Shown piece after piece: positions 1 to 6,050 of a stretch of DNA of 13,289 nt. Position numbers and translations under genes: made by a program. A model generated the notes under the pieces. That model saw nothing but the letters and a program-made list of their open reading frames with translations, was not told where the DNA came from and made no database searches. The DNA is from Ruminococcus sp. (lineage in GTDB: Bacteria; Bacillota; Clostridia; Oscillospirales; Ruminococcaceae), in NCBI GenBank assembly GCA_029063695.1, contig JAIDNR010000380.1, positions 1 to 13,289 on the forward strand, read 5' to 3'. Every line of letters starts with the position of its first letter. The stretch's first letter is position 1.

Positions 1-69
1 ATTTCTCATTTTATGTTTGAATGCTTACTGGATCATAACATGATTTTGAGGATTCTTAATGAAAATTGA
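1..69 (+). CDS. Possible 3' end of a truncated upstream gene
   Basis: Frame 1 is open from the window edge to a TGA at 67-69 and would encode a 22-residue tail ending in HNMILRILNEN. The consensus promoter of the next unit begins 27 bases later, which fits a gene end here. No function can be assigned from so short a tail, and an open frame this short occurs easily by chance in AT-rich DNA. No hairpin terminator is visible between this stop and the promoter. Treat it as a hint only. Confidence 0.3.
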   Translation: MSHFMFECLLDHNMILRILNEN

Positions 70-95
70 TTTCCGTGTTTTTGGGGTCAATTCAC

Positions 96-124
96 TTGAC
101 AAAAGTAAATATTTATGATATAAT
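96..124 (+). promoter_or_regulatory. Perfect consensus sigma-A promoter of the acetyltransferase leader
   Basis: TTGACA at 96-101 and TATAAT at 119-124 are separated by exactly 17 bases, so both hexamers and the spacing match the vegetative consensus. Transcription should start near 131. The acetyltransferase start codon is at 421, so the untranslated leader would be about 290 nt, far longer than a simple ribosome-binding leader needs. A promoter this strong for a small accessory enzyme suggests that control is exerted in the leader, or that the leader itself is the main product. Confidence 0.88.
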
Positions 125-130
125 TAAAAA

Positions 131-283
131 GGTCTTCAAAAGCTGTTCGTAAAACAGCAGTACCGCAGGGACTGCGGAAAGGGTTCACCACATAAAAACC
201 CATAGCCTTGGAAACTGATGTCATCTTTTTGGTGGCACAGTTACAACGGCAACGTTACAGAATGTAGCTTTGCCCTAGATTTT
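131..283 (+). ncRNA. Structured leader RNA or small non-coding RNA, class not identified
   Basis: Just after the promoter there is a run of local inverted repeats with short loops. H1 is GCTGTT 142-147 with AACAGC 153-158. H2 is CCGCAG 163-168 with CTGCGG 172-177. H3 is GGGTT 181-185 with AACCC 197-201. H4 is AACTG 213-217 with CAGTT 238-242, continued inward by 219-223 with 233-237. H5 is GGCAA 248-252 with TTGCC 270-274, continued inward by GTTACA 254-259 with TGTAGC 263-268 around a GAA loop. CACCA in the H3 loop (186-190) can also pair with TGGTG at 230-234, competing with H4. I do not recognise the motifs of common riboswitches (SAM, TPP, cobalamin, c-di-GMP, T-box and others). A match to an orphan Firmicutes RNA such as the raiA motif is possible but could not be verified. 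No terminator ends it, so it probably continues into the gene. Confidence 0.5.
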
Positions 284-310
284 ATAAATTTTATTTAAGG
301 AGATTGTTGT

Positions 311-346
311 TTGAAGAAAAATAACAGACCTGAGATAGCAGCGTAA
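311..346 (+). CDS. Possible 11-residue leader peptide (upstream ORF)
   Basis: A strong ribosome site AAGGAG at 297-302 sits 8 bases before a TTG codon at 311. The frame reads MKKNNRPEIAA and stops with TAA at 344-346. The lysine-rich start is typical of translated N-termini. The stop codon touches the 5' arm of a long hairpin (346-392), so a ribosome finishing or pausing here would physically cover that arm. This is the geometry of leader-peptide attenuators. No known arrest motif is recognised in the peptide. The TTG start and short length leave it unproven. Another frame with TTG at 304 or 307 lies too close to the ribosome site to be preferred. Confidence 0.42.
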   Translation: MKKNNRPEIAA

Positions 347-392
347 ACGGGCGGTTTGCGAATACTATCTTGAATCACACAAACCTCCCGTT
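346..392 (+). promoter_or_regulatory. Leader hairpin able to free or trap an anti-Shine-Dalgarno sequence
   Basis: The arms 346-358 and 380-392 pair over 13 positions with one internal mismatch (C352 against T386), making a strong stem with a 21-base loop. There is no T-run after it, so it is not an intrinsic terminator. The 3' arm carries CCTCC at 384-388, complementary to the GGAGG at 409-413 that serves the acetyltransferase. If the 5' arm is occupied, for example by a ribosome on the upstream ORF, CCTCC is released and could mask the gene's ribosome site. The pairing is visible in the sequence; the switching is inference. Confidence 0.45.
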
Positions 393-420
393 GCGTCACA
401 ACATTTCAGGAGGAAAAACA

Positions 421-1074
421 ATGAATAAAAATGACTATATTATCCGTTTGGAAACAGAGAAAGACTATCATGAAGTTGAGAATCTTGCCCGTGAAGCATT
501 CTGGAATTTAAGTGTCCCCGGCTGCGATGAACATTACTTTATCCATGTAATGAGAAAGCATAAGGATTTTATACCCGAACTTGCTCACGTTATTGAAGCT
601 GACGGAAAAATTATCGGCTGTATTATGTATACAAAAGCCGAACTCGCAGACGAAAATGGCAATGTAAAGCCGATTGTCACTATGGGCCCGCTTTGTATCC
701 ACCCCGATTTTCAGCGTATGGGATACGGTAAGGCGCTCCTTGAACATACCTTTGAAATCGTAAAGAAAATGGGATATGACGTGGTTATCAATTTCGGCAA
801 TCCCGACAATTACGTTGCTCGTGGCTACAAAAGCTGTAAAAAATACAACGTGTGTTTTGAGGGCGATATTTTTCCCGCTCCTTTGCTTGTGAAAGTTCTT
901 AGCGATGATGCGCTCGATGGCAGAAAGTGGTTCTATCATCCCAATAATGCCGATGAACCATGCAGCGATACTGAGGCTGTTGCGGAATTTGACAAACTCT
1001 TTCCACCAAAAGTCAAAGCATGGCAACCCAGTCAGGAAGAATTTTACATTCACTCTCATTCAGTTATCAGATAA
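421..1074 (+). CDS. GNAT family N-acetyltransferase (YhbS-like)
   Basis: A 217-residue cytoplasmic enzyme expected to transfer an acetyl group from acetyl-CoA to an amine; the substrate cannot be told from sequence. The GNAT core is clear: beta strands around residues 55-70, then motif A with GPLCIHPDFQRMGYGKALLE at about 89-108. Its Q98-R-M-G-Y-G103 loop binds the pyrophosphate of CoA. The segment INFGNPDNYVARGYK at about 123-137 matches the YhbS-type (COG3153) C-terminal half. Residues after 145 form an extension (PAPLLVKVL and beyond) typical of this group. ATG 421 is chosen because AGGAGG lies at 408-413, 7 bases upstream; a TTG frame extension to 370 would run through the leader hairpin and lacks a ribosome site. 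The gene stands alone, with a terminator 22 bases after its stop. Its long structured leader suggests post-transcriptional control. Possible roles include detoxification or antibiotic acetylation, but nothing in the sequence proves this. Confidence 0.92.
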   Translation: MNKNDYIIRLETEKDYHEVENLAREAFWNLSVPGCDEHYFIHVMRKHKDFIPELAHVIEADGKIIGCIMYTKAELADENGNVKPIVTMGPLCIHPDFQRMGYGKALLEHTFEIVKKMGYDVVINFGNPDNYVARGYKSCKKYNVCFEGDIFPAPLLVKVLSDDALDGRKWFYHPNNADEPCSDTEAVAEFDKLFPPKVKAWQPSQEEFYIHSHSVIR

Positions 1075-1095
1075 TAACGGATAAAATTACAAAAC

Positions 1096-1133
1096 AAAGT
1101 CGGTTCAGTAATACATCTGAGCCGACTTTTCTG
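1096..1133. terminator. Bidirectional intrinsic terminator between convergent genes
   Basis: AAGTCGGTTCAG (1097-1108) pairs with CTGAGCCGACTT (1117-1128) over 12 positions with one G-U pair and an 8-base loop. On the plus strand it is followed by TTTTCTG. On the minus strand the stem is followed by TTTGTTTTG. It lies 22 bases after the acetyltransferase stop and about 15 bases beyond the kinase stop, so it serves both convergent genes. Confidence 0.9.
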
Positions 1134-1143
1134 TATCATTCAA

Positions 1144-4100
1144 TTATCCGAGAAATTTCTGAAGAACAGATATAAAAATCTCCATATCCAATGGCTTAGC
1201 AATATGTGCATTCATTCCGCATTTGAACGCTGCTTCCTTGTCGTCCTCCAGCGCATTGGCTGTCATGGCGATTATAGGCAGATTCTTCACATCTTTTCTT
1301 GGAAGCAGACGTATGGTTCTGGTTGCCTCATAGCCATTCATAATAGGCATCTGCACGTCCATCAGAATTGCATCATAATAATATTCCTCCGACTGCTCCA
1401 CGCTTGCCACCGCATCGGTTCCGTCTGGTGCAGTCTCTACAACGAAGCCCGCCTCTTCCAGAATGACTTCCGCAATTTCACGGTTCAGTTCATTGTCCTC
1501 TACCAACAGAACACGCTTTCCCGTAAAATCCGCTTTAGTCCATTCAGGAGCCGTTTCCTGTTTGCTTACCAGATTATTCGCTGCAAGCAGCACTGTTTTC
1601 AAATCAGACATAAACAATGGCTTTGCACAGAATGCATTGACACCTGCAGCTCTTGCTTCTTCCTCAATATCCGACCAATCATATGCAGTAAGAATGATAA
1701 TTGGAGCATCATCCCCGACTGCACTGCGTATTTTTCTTGCTGTCTCCACACCACTGAGTCCAGGCATTTGCCAATCTATGATAAATGTGTGATAGGCATC
1801 TCCGTCATCAAAGGCACTCTTGGCACGATATGCTGCCTCTCTGCCTGATGTTGTCCATTCCGAACGCATACCAAGCTGTTTCAGCATTTTGCAGGCACTG
1901 TCGCAGGCATTTAAGTCGTCGTCAACGACCATGGCACGCAATCCCTCCAGCTCTTTGATTTTTGATGTCGCTTGCTCAGTATCCTGTAGCTTCAATTCAA
2001 GCTCTACCGTAAATACACTTCCCTTACCTTGTTCGCTTTCGACGCTGATTGTTCCATTCATCATTTCCACAATGTTCTTAGTGATAGCCATACCAAGCCC
2101 TGTTCCCTGAATACCACTCTGCGTAACTGTGAATTCTCTCTCAAACGGATCAAATATGTGCTTTACAAAATCAGGCGACATTCCGATTCCGGTATCCTTG
2201 ACAATAAACTGATAGCTACCATATCCGTGACGGAATGTACTCTTCTGAATAATTCGGAATGAAAGTGTCCCTTCGGCAGGGGTATACTTCACTGCATTGC
2301 TCAACAGATTGATAAATACCTGATTCAGCTTAAGAGGATCAGCAATAACATTTTCGTTGAGTACCTCAAATGTATCAATAAACAATTCAAGCTGCTTTGC
2401 CTTGACCTGTGGCTGAATAATATTGACAAGATTATGAATAATTTCGGAAATATTGCATTCCTGCTCCTTAATCTGTACCTTACCGCTTTCGATTCTGCTC
2501 ATGTCAAGAATGTCATTAATCAGACTAAGCAGATGATTGCTGGAAGCAAGCACTTTCTGAATACAGTCCAAAACCTGCTCTTTGTTGTCAATGTGATTAA
2601 CAGCAATGGTTGAAAATCCTATGATGGCATTCATAGGTGTGCGTATATCGTGGGACATATTGGACAGGAATGTGGTTTTTGCCGCATTTGCGTGCTGTGC
2701 CTGCATCAATGCGTCCTGAAGTGCCTGTGTCTGTTCTCTCTGCCGTCTGACTTGTTCCGTAATATCCTTTGAAATCACCATAACCATGACATCACCTGTA
2801 TTATCATCTCTTGCCATAGCAAAAGACTGACGTACACAAATGAGTTCCGAACCAAAGCCTTCGCTCCAGTACTCTGCAACGACCTCTCTGTCGCCCTGTT
2901 CAAAGCGTTTCATCAAATATGCTGTGTTCACGGTATCAGAATAGCTTTCCATAGATTCGGGAAGAACATACTGTTTCCATTTTTCAAAATACGCAGAAGC
3001 CTTACATGGAGCTATCATATCCACCTGTGAAAGAAACGTGACACGCTGTCCGTTTATCGTTCCGATAATCTCATTTTCAATCAAATCCTGCGTAAGATTA
3101 AACTCACAGTTGCAGAAAGAGCTTGACATAATTGCAACCTGATACTGCCGTTCCTTACGATTTGCAAGTGCTCTCTCGGCTTGAATACGCAGTTCCTTTT
3201 CTTTAAGCTCTGTAATATTCTGACGAGTAAATAATGCCTTGACAGCCTGACCGTCTTTTCGTTCCAGACAGACAACATTGATATGCTCCCACTCCGAACT
3301 GCCGTTCCTTATTACATGAAGCTCACACCGAAGGTCATTATGCTTCGACATAGCTGCAACAATGGAAGTGCTGTCCATAAAATCAATAACATCTTGTCGG
3401 TAATCGTCATCCGCCGTCTCGATAAAATGATTAATGAGCATCTGATATTGTCCGTCATCTGGAATGGCTCCTCCCAGTGACTTTGTACCTGCAAGATAAT
3501 GATAGGAATCTTTTTCAAAATCCACCATAACGAATCGTGAGAACAAAGTATTGACACCACTGATAATATACCCTTTTTCCAGATTTTCATTTTCCAGATG
3601 TTTCCGTCTGCGTTCGGCACGAATTATGATAAACATAATATAGACAGCGAAAATGACAACAAGCATAATCTCCAGCTGGATTCCAGCAGAATTTCCTTTT
3701 GCAATCATGGTCTGCGTCACATTTTTGGGAAATGTCTGCACAAAAACAAAGTTATTATTCAGAAGATATGTAACATATACATTGTCCGTCAGGCTTGAAC
3801 GGTTGCATACAAATATTCCGGTACCGCCGTCGTCAAAAATCTGCTGAACCTGAGCGGCTGTATCCTTATCAACCATATTCGTTTCTGTCAAGATGTCTGT
3901 AAGCTGTCCATCATAAGTAATGCCATCAGAGCTTGAAATAACTCTGCCACTCGGTGAACAAAAGAATACCTGTGCATATTCCCCGAAATATGTTGTGGTG
4001 AGCATATCTTTCAGATATTCTTCAGCAAGAAATGCACCACGCAGTACACCGATAATCTGATTATCAAACCGAACAGGTGCATAAAAGCATGTCATCGTTT

Positions 4101-4530
4101 CATCAAAAAAGCTTGGGTTATATATAATCTCAATACCATTGTTTCCGCTGATACCGTCGTTGTAGAATCCCATCTCCGTTACATCAGAAATCCGTCCGTC
4201 CGAGGCATAGTCAACACCTTCCATGTCTGTAAACATAATCGCATCAAAACAGGAACTTTCTTCCAATTGTTTCAACATCTCAGCCGTGACCACAGGCTCT
4301 GTAAGGCTTTCACCCACAAAATATGCATAGGTATTGATTTGTCTTAACGCATTGCTAAGTTCCTCATCAATCTGTTCTGTTTTGAGCTGTGCAGCATCTG
4401 CCGCATAATCCTTATTCTGCCTTTCAATACGGCTGCTTGTCTGCACACTGAATCTTAAAAATAAGAAAATCACAGCCACTAAAATAAGTATGGCACAAAT
4501 GATTTCCTGTATGGATATTCTCTTTTTCAT
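1144..4530 (-). CDS. Membrane-bound hybrid sensor histidine kinase with two receiver domains
   Basis: A roughly 1128-residue sensor that should autophosphorylate and relay phosphate to its own receivers. Residues below are numbered from the upstream ATG at 4536. A membrane segment lies at about 10-30. An extracellular region of about 255 residues follows (31-287), of the size and pattern of a double Cache ligand sensor. The second membrane segment is at about 288-305. Two PAS-like regions (about 325-445 and 460-595) lead through a glutamine-rich coiled coil to HisKA, whose phospho-acceptor is H629 in SNMSHDIRTPMNAIIGF. The ATPase domain has the N box NQVFINLLSNAVKY (738-751), G1 DTGIGM and G2 GTGLGMAI. 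Receiver 1 carries D872-D874, D921 and K972; receiver 2 carries E1013-D1014, D1060 and K1114, so both look functional. There is no HPt domain and no neighbouring response regulator. ATG 4530 is preferred because AAGGAG (4537-4542) abuts ATG 4536 with no spacing but lies 6 bases from ATG 4530. The ligand and final output are unknown. Confidence 0.93.
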   Translation of the reverse strand: MKKRISIQEIICAILILVAVIFLFLRFSVQTSSRIERQNKDYAADAAQLKTEQIDEELSNALRQINTYAYFVGESLTEPVVTAEMLKQLEESSCFDAIMFTDMEGVDYASDGRISDVTEMGFYNDGISGNNGIEIIYNPSFFDETMTCFYAPVRFDNQIIGVLRGAFLAEEYLKDMLTTTYFGEYAQVFFCSPSGRVISSSDGITYDGQLTDILTETNMVDKDTAAQVQQIFDDGGTGIFVCNRSSLTDNVYVTYLLNNNFVFVQTFPKNVTQTMIAKGNSAGIQLEIMLVVIFAVYIMFIIIRAERRRKHLENENLEKGYIISGVNTLFSRFVMVDFEKDSYHYLAGTKSLGGAIPDDGQYQMLINHFIETADDDYRQDVIDFMDSTSIVAAMSKHNDLRCELHVIRNGSSEWEHINVVCLERKDGQAVKALFTRQNITELKEKELRIQAERALANRKERQYQVAIMSSSFCNCEFNLTQDLIENEIIGTINGQRVTFLSQVDMIAPCKASAYFEKWKQYVLPESMESYSDTVNTAYLMKRFEQGDREVVAEYWSEGFGSELICVRQSFAMARDDNTGDVMVMVISKDITEQVRRQREQTQALQDALMQAQHANAAKTTFLSNMSHDIRTPMNAIIGFSTIAVNHIDNKEQVLDCIQKVLASSNHLLSLINDILDMSRIESGKVQIKEQECNISEIIHNLVNIIQPQVKAKQLELFIDTFEVLNENVIADPLKLNQVFINLLSNAVKYTPAEGTLSFRIIQKSTFRHGYGSYQFIVKDTGIGMSPDFVKHIFDPFEREFTVTQSGIQGTGLGMAITKNIVEMMNGTISVESEQGKGSVFTVELELKLQDTEQATSKIKELEGLRAMVVDDDLNACDSACKMLKQLGMRSEWTTSGREAAYRAKSAFDDGDAYHTFIIDWQMPGLSGVETARKIRSAVGDDAPIIILTAYDWSDIEEEARAAGVNAFCAKPLFMSDLKTVLLAANNLVSKQETAPEWTKADFTGKRVLLVEDNELNREIAEVILEEAGFVVETAPDGTDAVASVEQSEEYYYDAILMDVQMPIMNGYEATRTIRLLPRKDVKNLPIIAMTANALEDDKEAAFKCGMNAHIAKPLDMEIFISVLQKFLG

Positions 4531-4546
4531 CTCCATCTCCTTATAG

Positions 4547-4597
4547 TATTCTGATTACACAGTTGTATGTCTGTGACTATGGGTATGTGCCAGAATA
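4547..4597 (-). promoter_or_regulatory. Hairpin in the 5' leader of the hybrid kinase mRNA
   Basis: In the minus-strand RNA, TATTCTG (4597 to 4591) can pair with CAGAATA (4553 to 4547), a perfect 7-bp outer stem. Inside it CACAG (4575-4571) pairs with CTGTG (4562-4558) around an 8-base loop. The outer stem ends 4 bases before the AAGGAG ribosome site, so it could affect translation initiation. No T-run follows. No known regulator-binding motif is seen, and the folding is inferred by eye. Confidence 0.35.
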
Positions 4598-4625
4598 TAA
4601 AGTTCACTTCATGTTCTTTTATTTT

Positions 4626-4654
4626 AGTATAGCATATTTTCCTCTCAAAGTCAA
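4626..4654 (-). promoter_or_regulatory. Sigma-A promoter of the hybrid kinase gene
   Basis: Read on the minus strand, TTGACT (4654-4649) is the -35 box and TATACT (4631-4626) the -10 box, with a 17-base spacer. The predicted start is near 4619, giving an untranslated leader of about 88 bases. The kinase therefore has its own vegetative promoter rather than relying on read-through from rplL, which is terminated upstream at 4745-4780. Confidence 0.8.
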
Positions 4655-4744
4655 CTGATTTATCAACAAAACAATGTAAATCAATTTTTGTATAAATTTT
4701 TTGAAGAATGGTGTATACAGATATGATTTAGACGATAAACTGAT

Positions 4745-4780
4745 AAAAATAACCGGAAAGCACTTACGTACCCTCCGGTT
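4745..4780 (-). terminator. Intrinsic terminator of the rplJ-rplL operon
   Basis: On the minus strand AACCGGA (4780-4774) pairs with TCCGGTT (4757-4751), a perfect 7-bp stem with a 16-base loop, followed at once by ATTTTTAT. It lies about 70 bases beyond the rplL stop. It separates the ribosomal protein operon from the kinase promoter. The rest of the gap from 4655 to 4850 shows no other gene or motif apart from a small AT-rich hairpin around the rplL stop (4841-4856). Confidence 0.85.
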
Positions 4781-4850
4781 TACACATGATTTTTAATTTT
4801 TAGTTATAGAACCTGCAAGAGGCAAAGTTCATTTAACTTTAAGTAATAAA

Positions 4851-5222
4851 TTACTTGATTTCGATTGTAGCACCAGCAGCCTCGAACTTCTCCTTGAGTT
4901 CGTTAGCTTCTGTCTCTGAAACGCCTTCCTTGATAGCCTTAGGAGCTGATTCAACAACTTCCTTAGCTTCCTTAAGACTGAGACCGAGAGCTTCCTTAGC
5001 ACACTTGATAACAGCCATCTTAGCATCGCCGAATGAAGTAAGAACAACATCGAACTCTGTCTTAGCAGCAGCAGCGTTAGCACCATTGTCAGCAGACGGA
5101 GCAGAAGCAATCATTGCAGTTACACCGAATTCCTCCTGAATAGCATCTACGAGTTCTTTAAGTTCAAGAACAGAAAGAGTCTTGATTTCTTCAACAAAAT
5201 TTGTAATTTTCTCTGAAGCCAT
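4851..5222 (-). CDS. rplL: 50S ribosomal protein L7/L12
   Basis: The 123-residue stalk protein of the large ribosomal subunit; dimers bind L10 and recruit and stimulate translation factors such as EF-Tu and EF-G. The length is normal for the family. The N-terminal dimerisation and L10-binding helices occupy about 1-33. An alanine-rich flexible hinge follows at about 34-52 (SADNGANAAAA). The C-terminal factor-binding domain starts at KTEFDVVLTSFGDAKMAVIK and contains the signature LGLSLKEAKEVVE and ends in GATIEIK. The usual GLGLKEAK reads GLSLKEAK here, a mild variation. The ribosome site AAGGAG (5237-5232) is 9 bases before the ATG. It follows rplJ by about 100 bases in the same transcript and is closed by the terminator at 4745-4780. 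The identity is certain. Confidence 0.98.
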   Translation of the reverse strand: MASEKITNFVEEIKTLSVLELKELVDAIQEEFGVTAMIASAPSADNGANAAAAKTEFDVVLTSFGDAKMAVIKCAKEALGLSLKEAKEVVESAPKAIKEGVSETEANELKEKFEAAGATIEIK

Positions 5223-5278
5223 GATAATAATCTCCTTTTATATTAATTTAATCATACCGCAACATACGGCTTTAAGTC

Positions 5279-5297
5279 TGCGGAAAAATTATCCGCA
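5279..5297 (-). other. Hairpin in the rplJ-rplL intergenic region
   Basis: TGCGGA (5279-5284) and TCCGCA (5292-5297) form a perfect 6-bp stem with a 7-base loop in the 102-base gap between rplJ and rplL. No T-run follows on the minus strand, so it is not a terminator. It could be a processing or stability element that lets rplL be made in excess over rplJ, as needed for a stalk with several L12 copies per L10. That role is inference. Confidence 0.3.
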
Positions 5298-5324
5298 TGA
5301 AAAGTGCAGTGAATGAAACAGTAA

Positions 5325-5840
5325 TTATGCTGCCTCTTCTTCTGACTTCTTGTCTGCAACAGCATCGAGAACTGCTGCGAGTTTCTGCAACGGACCCTGA
5401 AGTGAGCCAACGAGCTGAGCAAGAAGAACGTCCTTTGAAGGAACTTTGGAAAGAGCAATAACTCCTGCCTGATCATAAATTTCACCTTCAACGTATCCTG
5501 CCTTGAGGTTAAACTTGTCCTCACCAGCCTTCTCAGCGAATTTACCGAGAATACGTGCAGGAGCAGTCTGGTCATCGTTTGAAAGAGCGATAGCAGTTGT
5601 ACCGTTAAGTGACTCTTCAAATCCTTCAATACCACAGTTTTGGAAAGCACGGAGAAGCATAGTATTCTTTTCTACGAAATAGTTAACACCTGCTTCACGA
5701 AGTTCCTTACGGAGCTTAGTATCTTCCTCAACAGTGATGCCCTTGTAATCAACGAGAACACCTGAAACGGAGTTCTTGATGAGTTCAGTGAGCTGTTCAA
5801 CCTTAGCTTTTTTAGCTTCGAGAACTGCATTGCTTGGCAT
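5325..5840 (-). CDS. rplJ: 50S ribosomal protein L10
   Basis: A 171-residue base protein of the ribosomal stalk; it binds 23S rRNA near L11 through its N-terminal domain and carries L7/L12 dimers on its C-terminal helix. It normally also represses its own operon by binding the mRNA leader. Typical features are VLVDYKGITVEEDTKLRKEL (about 28-47), YFVEKNTMLLRAF, and the alpha helix LVGSLQGPLQKLAAVLDAVA near the end, followed by the acidic tail KKSEEEAA. The start at 5840 is set by GGAGGTGA (5855-5848) 7 bases upstream; an in-frame ATG at 5906 lies inside the attenuator and is not credible. It heads a two-gene operon with rplL. The usual neighbours rplK-rplA and rpoB-rpoC are absent from both flanks. 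Confidence 0.97.
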   Translation of the reverse strand: MPSNAVLEAKKAKVEQLTELIKNSVSGVLVDYKGITVEEDTKLRKELREAGVNYFVEKNTMLLRAFQNCGIEGFEESLNGTTAIALSNDDQTAPARILGKFAEKAGEDKFNLKAGYVEGEIYDQAGVIALSKVPSKDVLLAQLVGSLQGPLQKLAAVLDAVADKKSEEEAA

Positions 5841-5866
5841 TGTGTATTCACCTCCGAATAAATTGT

Positions 5867-5999
5867 TATCGTATTCGGGTGCAATAAAAAATCCTTTTAT
5901 CGACAATACGAGAAAAGGACATGATAAAGATTCATCATTTGCAATTCCTCGGCGGGACTTATCGGCATTAGCCTTGCCTGCTGTCTTTAGAATACGATA
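5867..5999 (-). promoter_or_regulatory. L10 leader: autoregulatory mRNA structure of rplJ-rplL
   Basis: The RNA contains AAAGACAGCAGGCAAGG near 5988-5972 and CCCGCCGAGG at 5956-5947, the conserved halves of the Firmicutes L10-leader motif to which the L10(L12)4 complex binds. TATCGTATTC (5999-5990) is perfectly complementary over 10 bases to GAATACGATA (5876-5867). This long-range helix would enclose both the protein-binding motif and the attenuator. The motif identity is from recognition of the family's conserved bases; the long-range helix is read directly from the sequence. Confidence 0.85.
5886..5919 (-). terminator. Attenuator (intrinsic terminator) ahead of rplJ
   Basis: In the minus-strand RNA, TCCTTTT (5919-5913) pairs with AAAAGGA (5898-5892), a perfect 7-bp stem with a 14-base loop, followed immediately by six T residues (5891-5886). 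It lies between the L10 leader motif and the rplJ ribosome site, where Firmicutes rplJ leaders often have an attenuator. Premature termination here, promoted by excess L10, would limit rplJ-rplL expression. The loop contains CGTATT, which can also pair with downstream leader sequence (5870-5875). Confidence 0.75.
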
Positions 6000-6021
6000 T
6001 ATGCTGTAAATCAGCTTTTAT

Positions 6022-6050
6022 AGTATATCACAAAAAAAAGCACTTGTCAA
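6022..6050 (-). promoter_or_regulatory. Sigma-A promoter of the rplJ-rplL operon
   Basis: On the minus strand TTGACA (6050-6045) is a perfect -35 box, TATACT (6027-6022) is the -10 box, and the spacer is 17 bases with a T-run in its middle. Transcription should start near 6015, giving a leader of about 175 bases. The -35 box overlaps the TGA stop codon of ylbJ (6049-6047), so the promoter is embedded in the end of the preceding gene. Confidence 0.88.

Noticed and set aside
131..283. Known riboswitch, T-box, tmRNA or RNase P RNA in the leader
   Set aside because: The conserved bases that I know for these classes (for example the T-box AGGGTGG motif, TPP CTGAGA, B12 box, tmRNA CCA end) are absent; left as unidentified.
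370..420. N-terminal extension of the acetyltransferase from a TTG at 370
   Set aside because: It has no ribosome site, runs through the leader hairpin arm, and ATG 421 has an ideal AGGAGG site and a normal GNAT N-terminus.
1204..1848. Long plus-strand open frames inside the kinase gene
   Set aside because: They are antisense to clearly conserved receiver domains, are rich in unlikely residues and have no ribosome sites.
5841..5906. L10 starting at the upstream in-frame ATG (5906)
   Set aside because: That segment is the attenuator loop and leader; GGAGGTGA places the start at 5840, where the L10 sequence begins normally.
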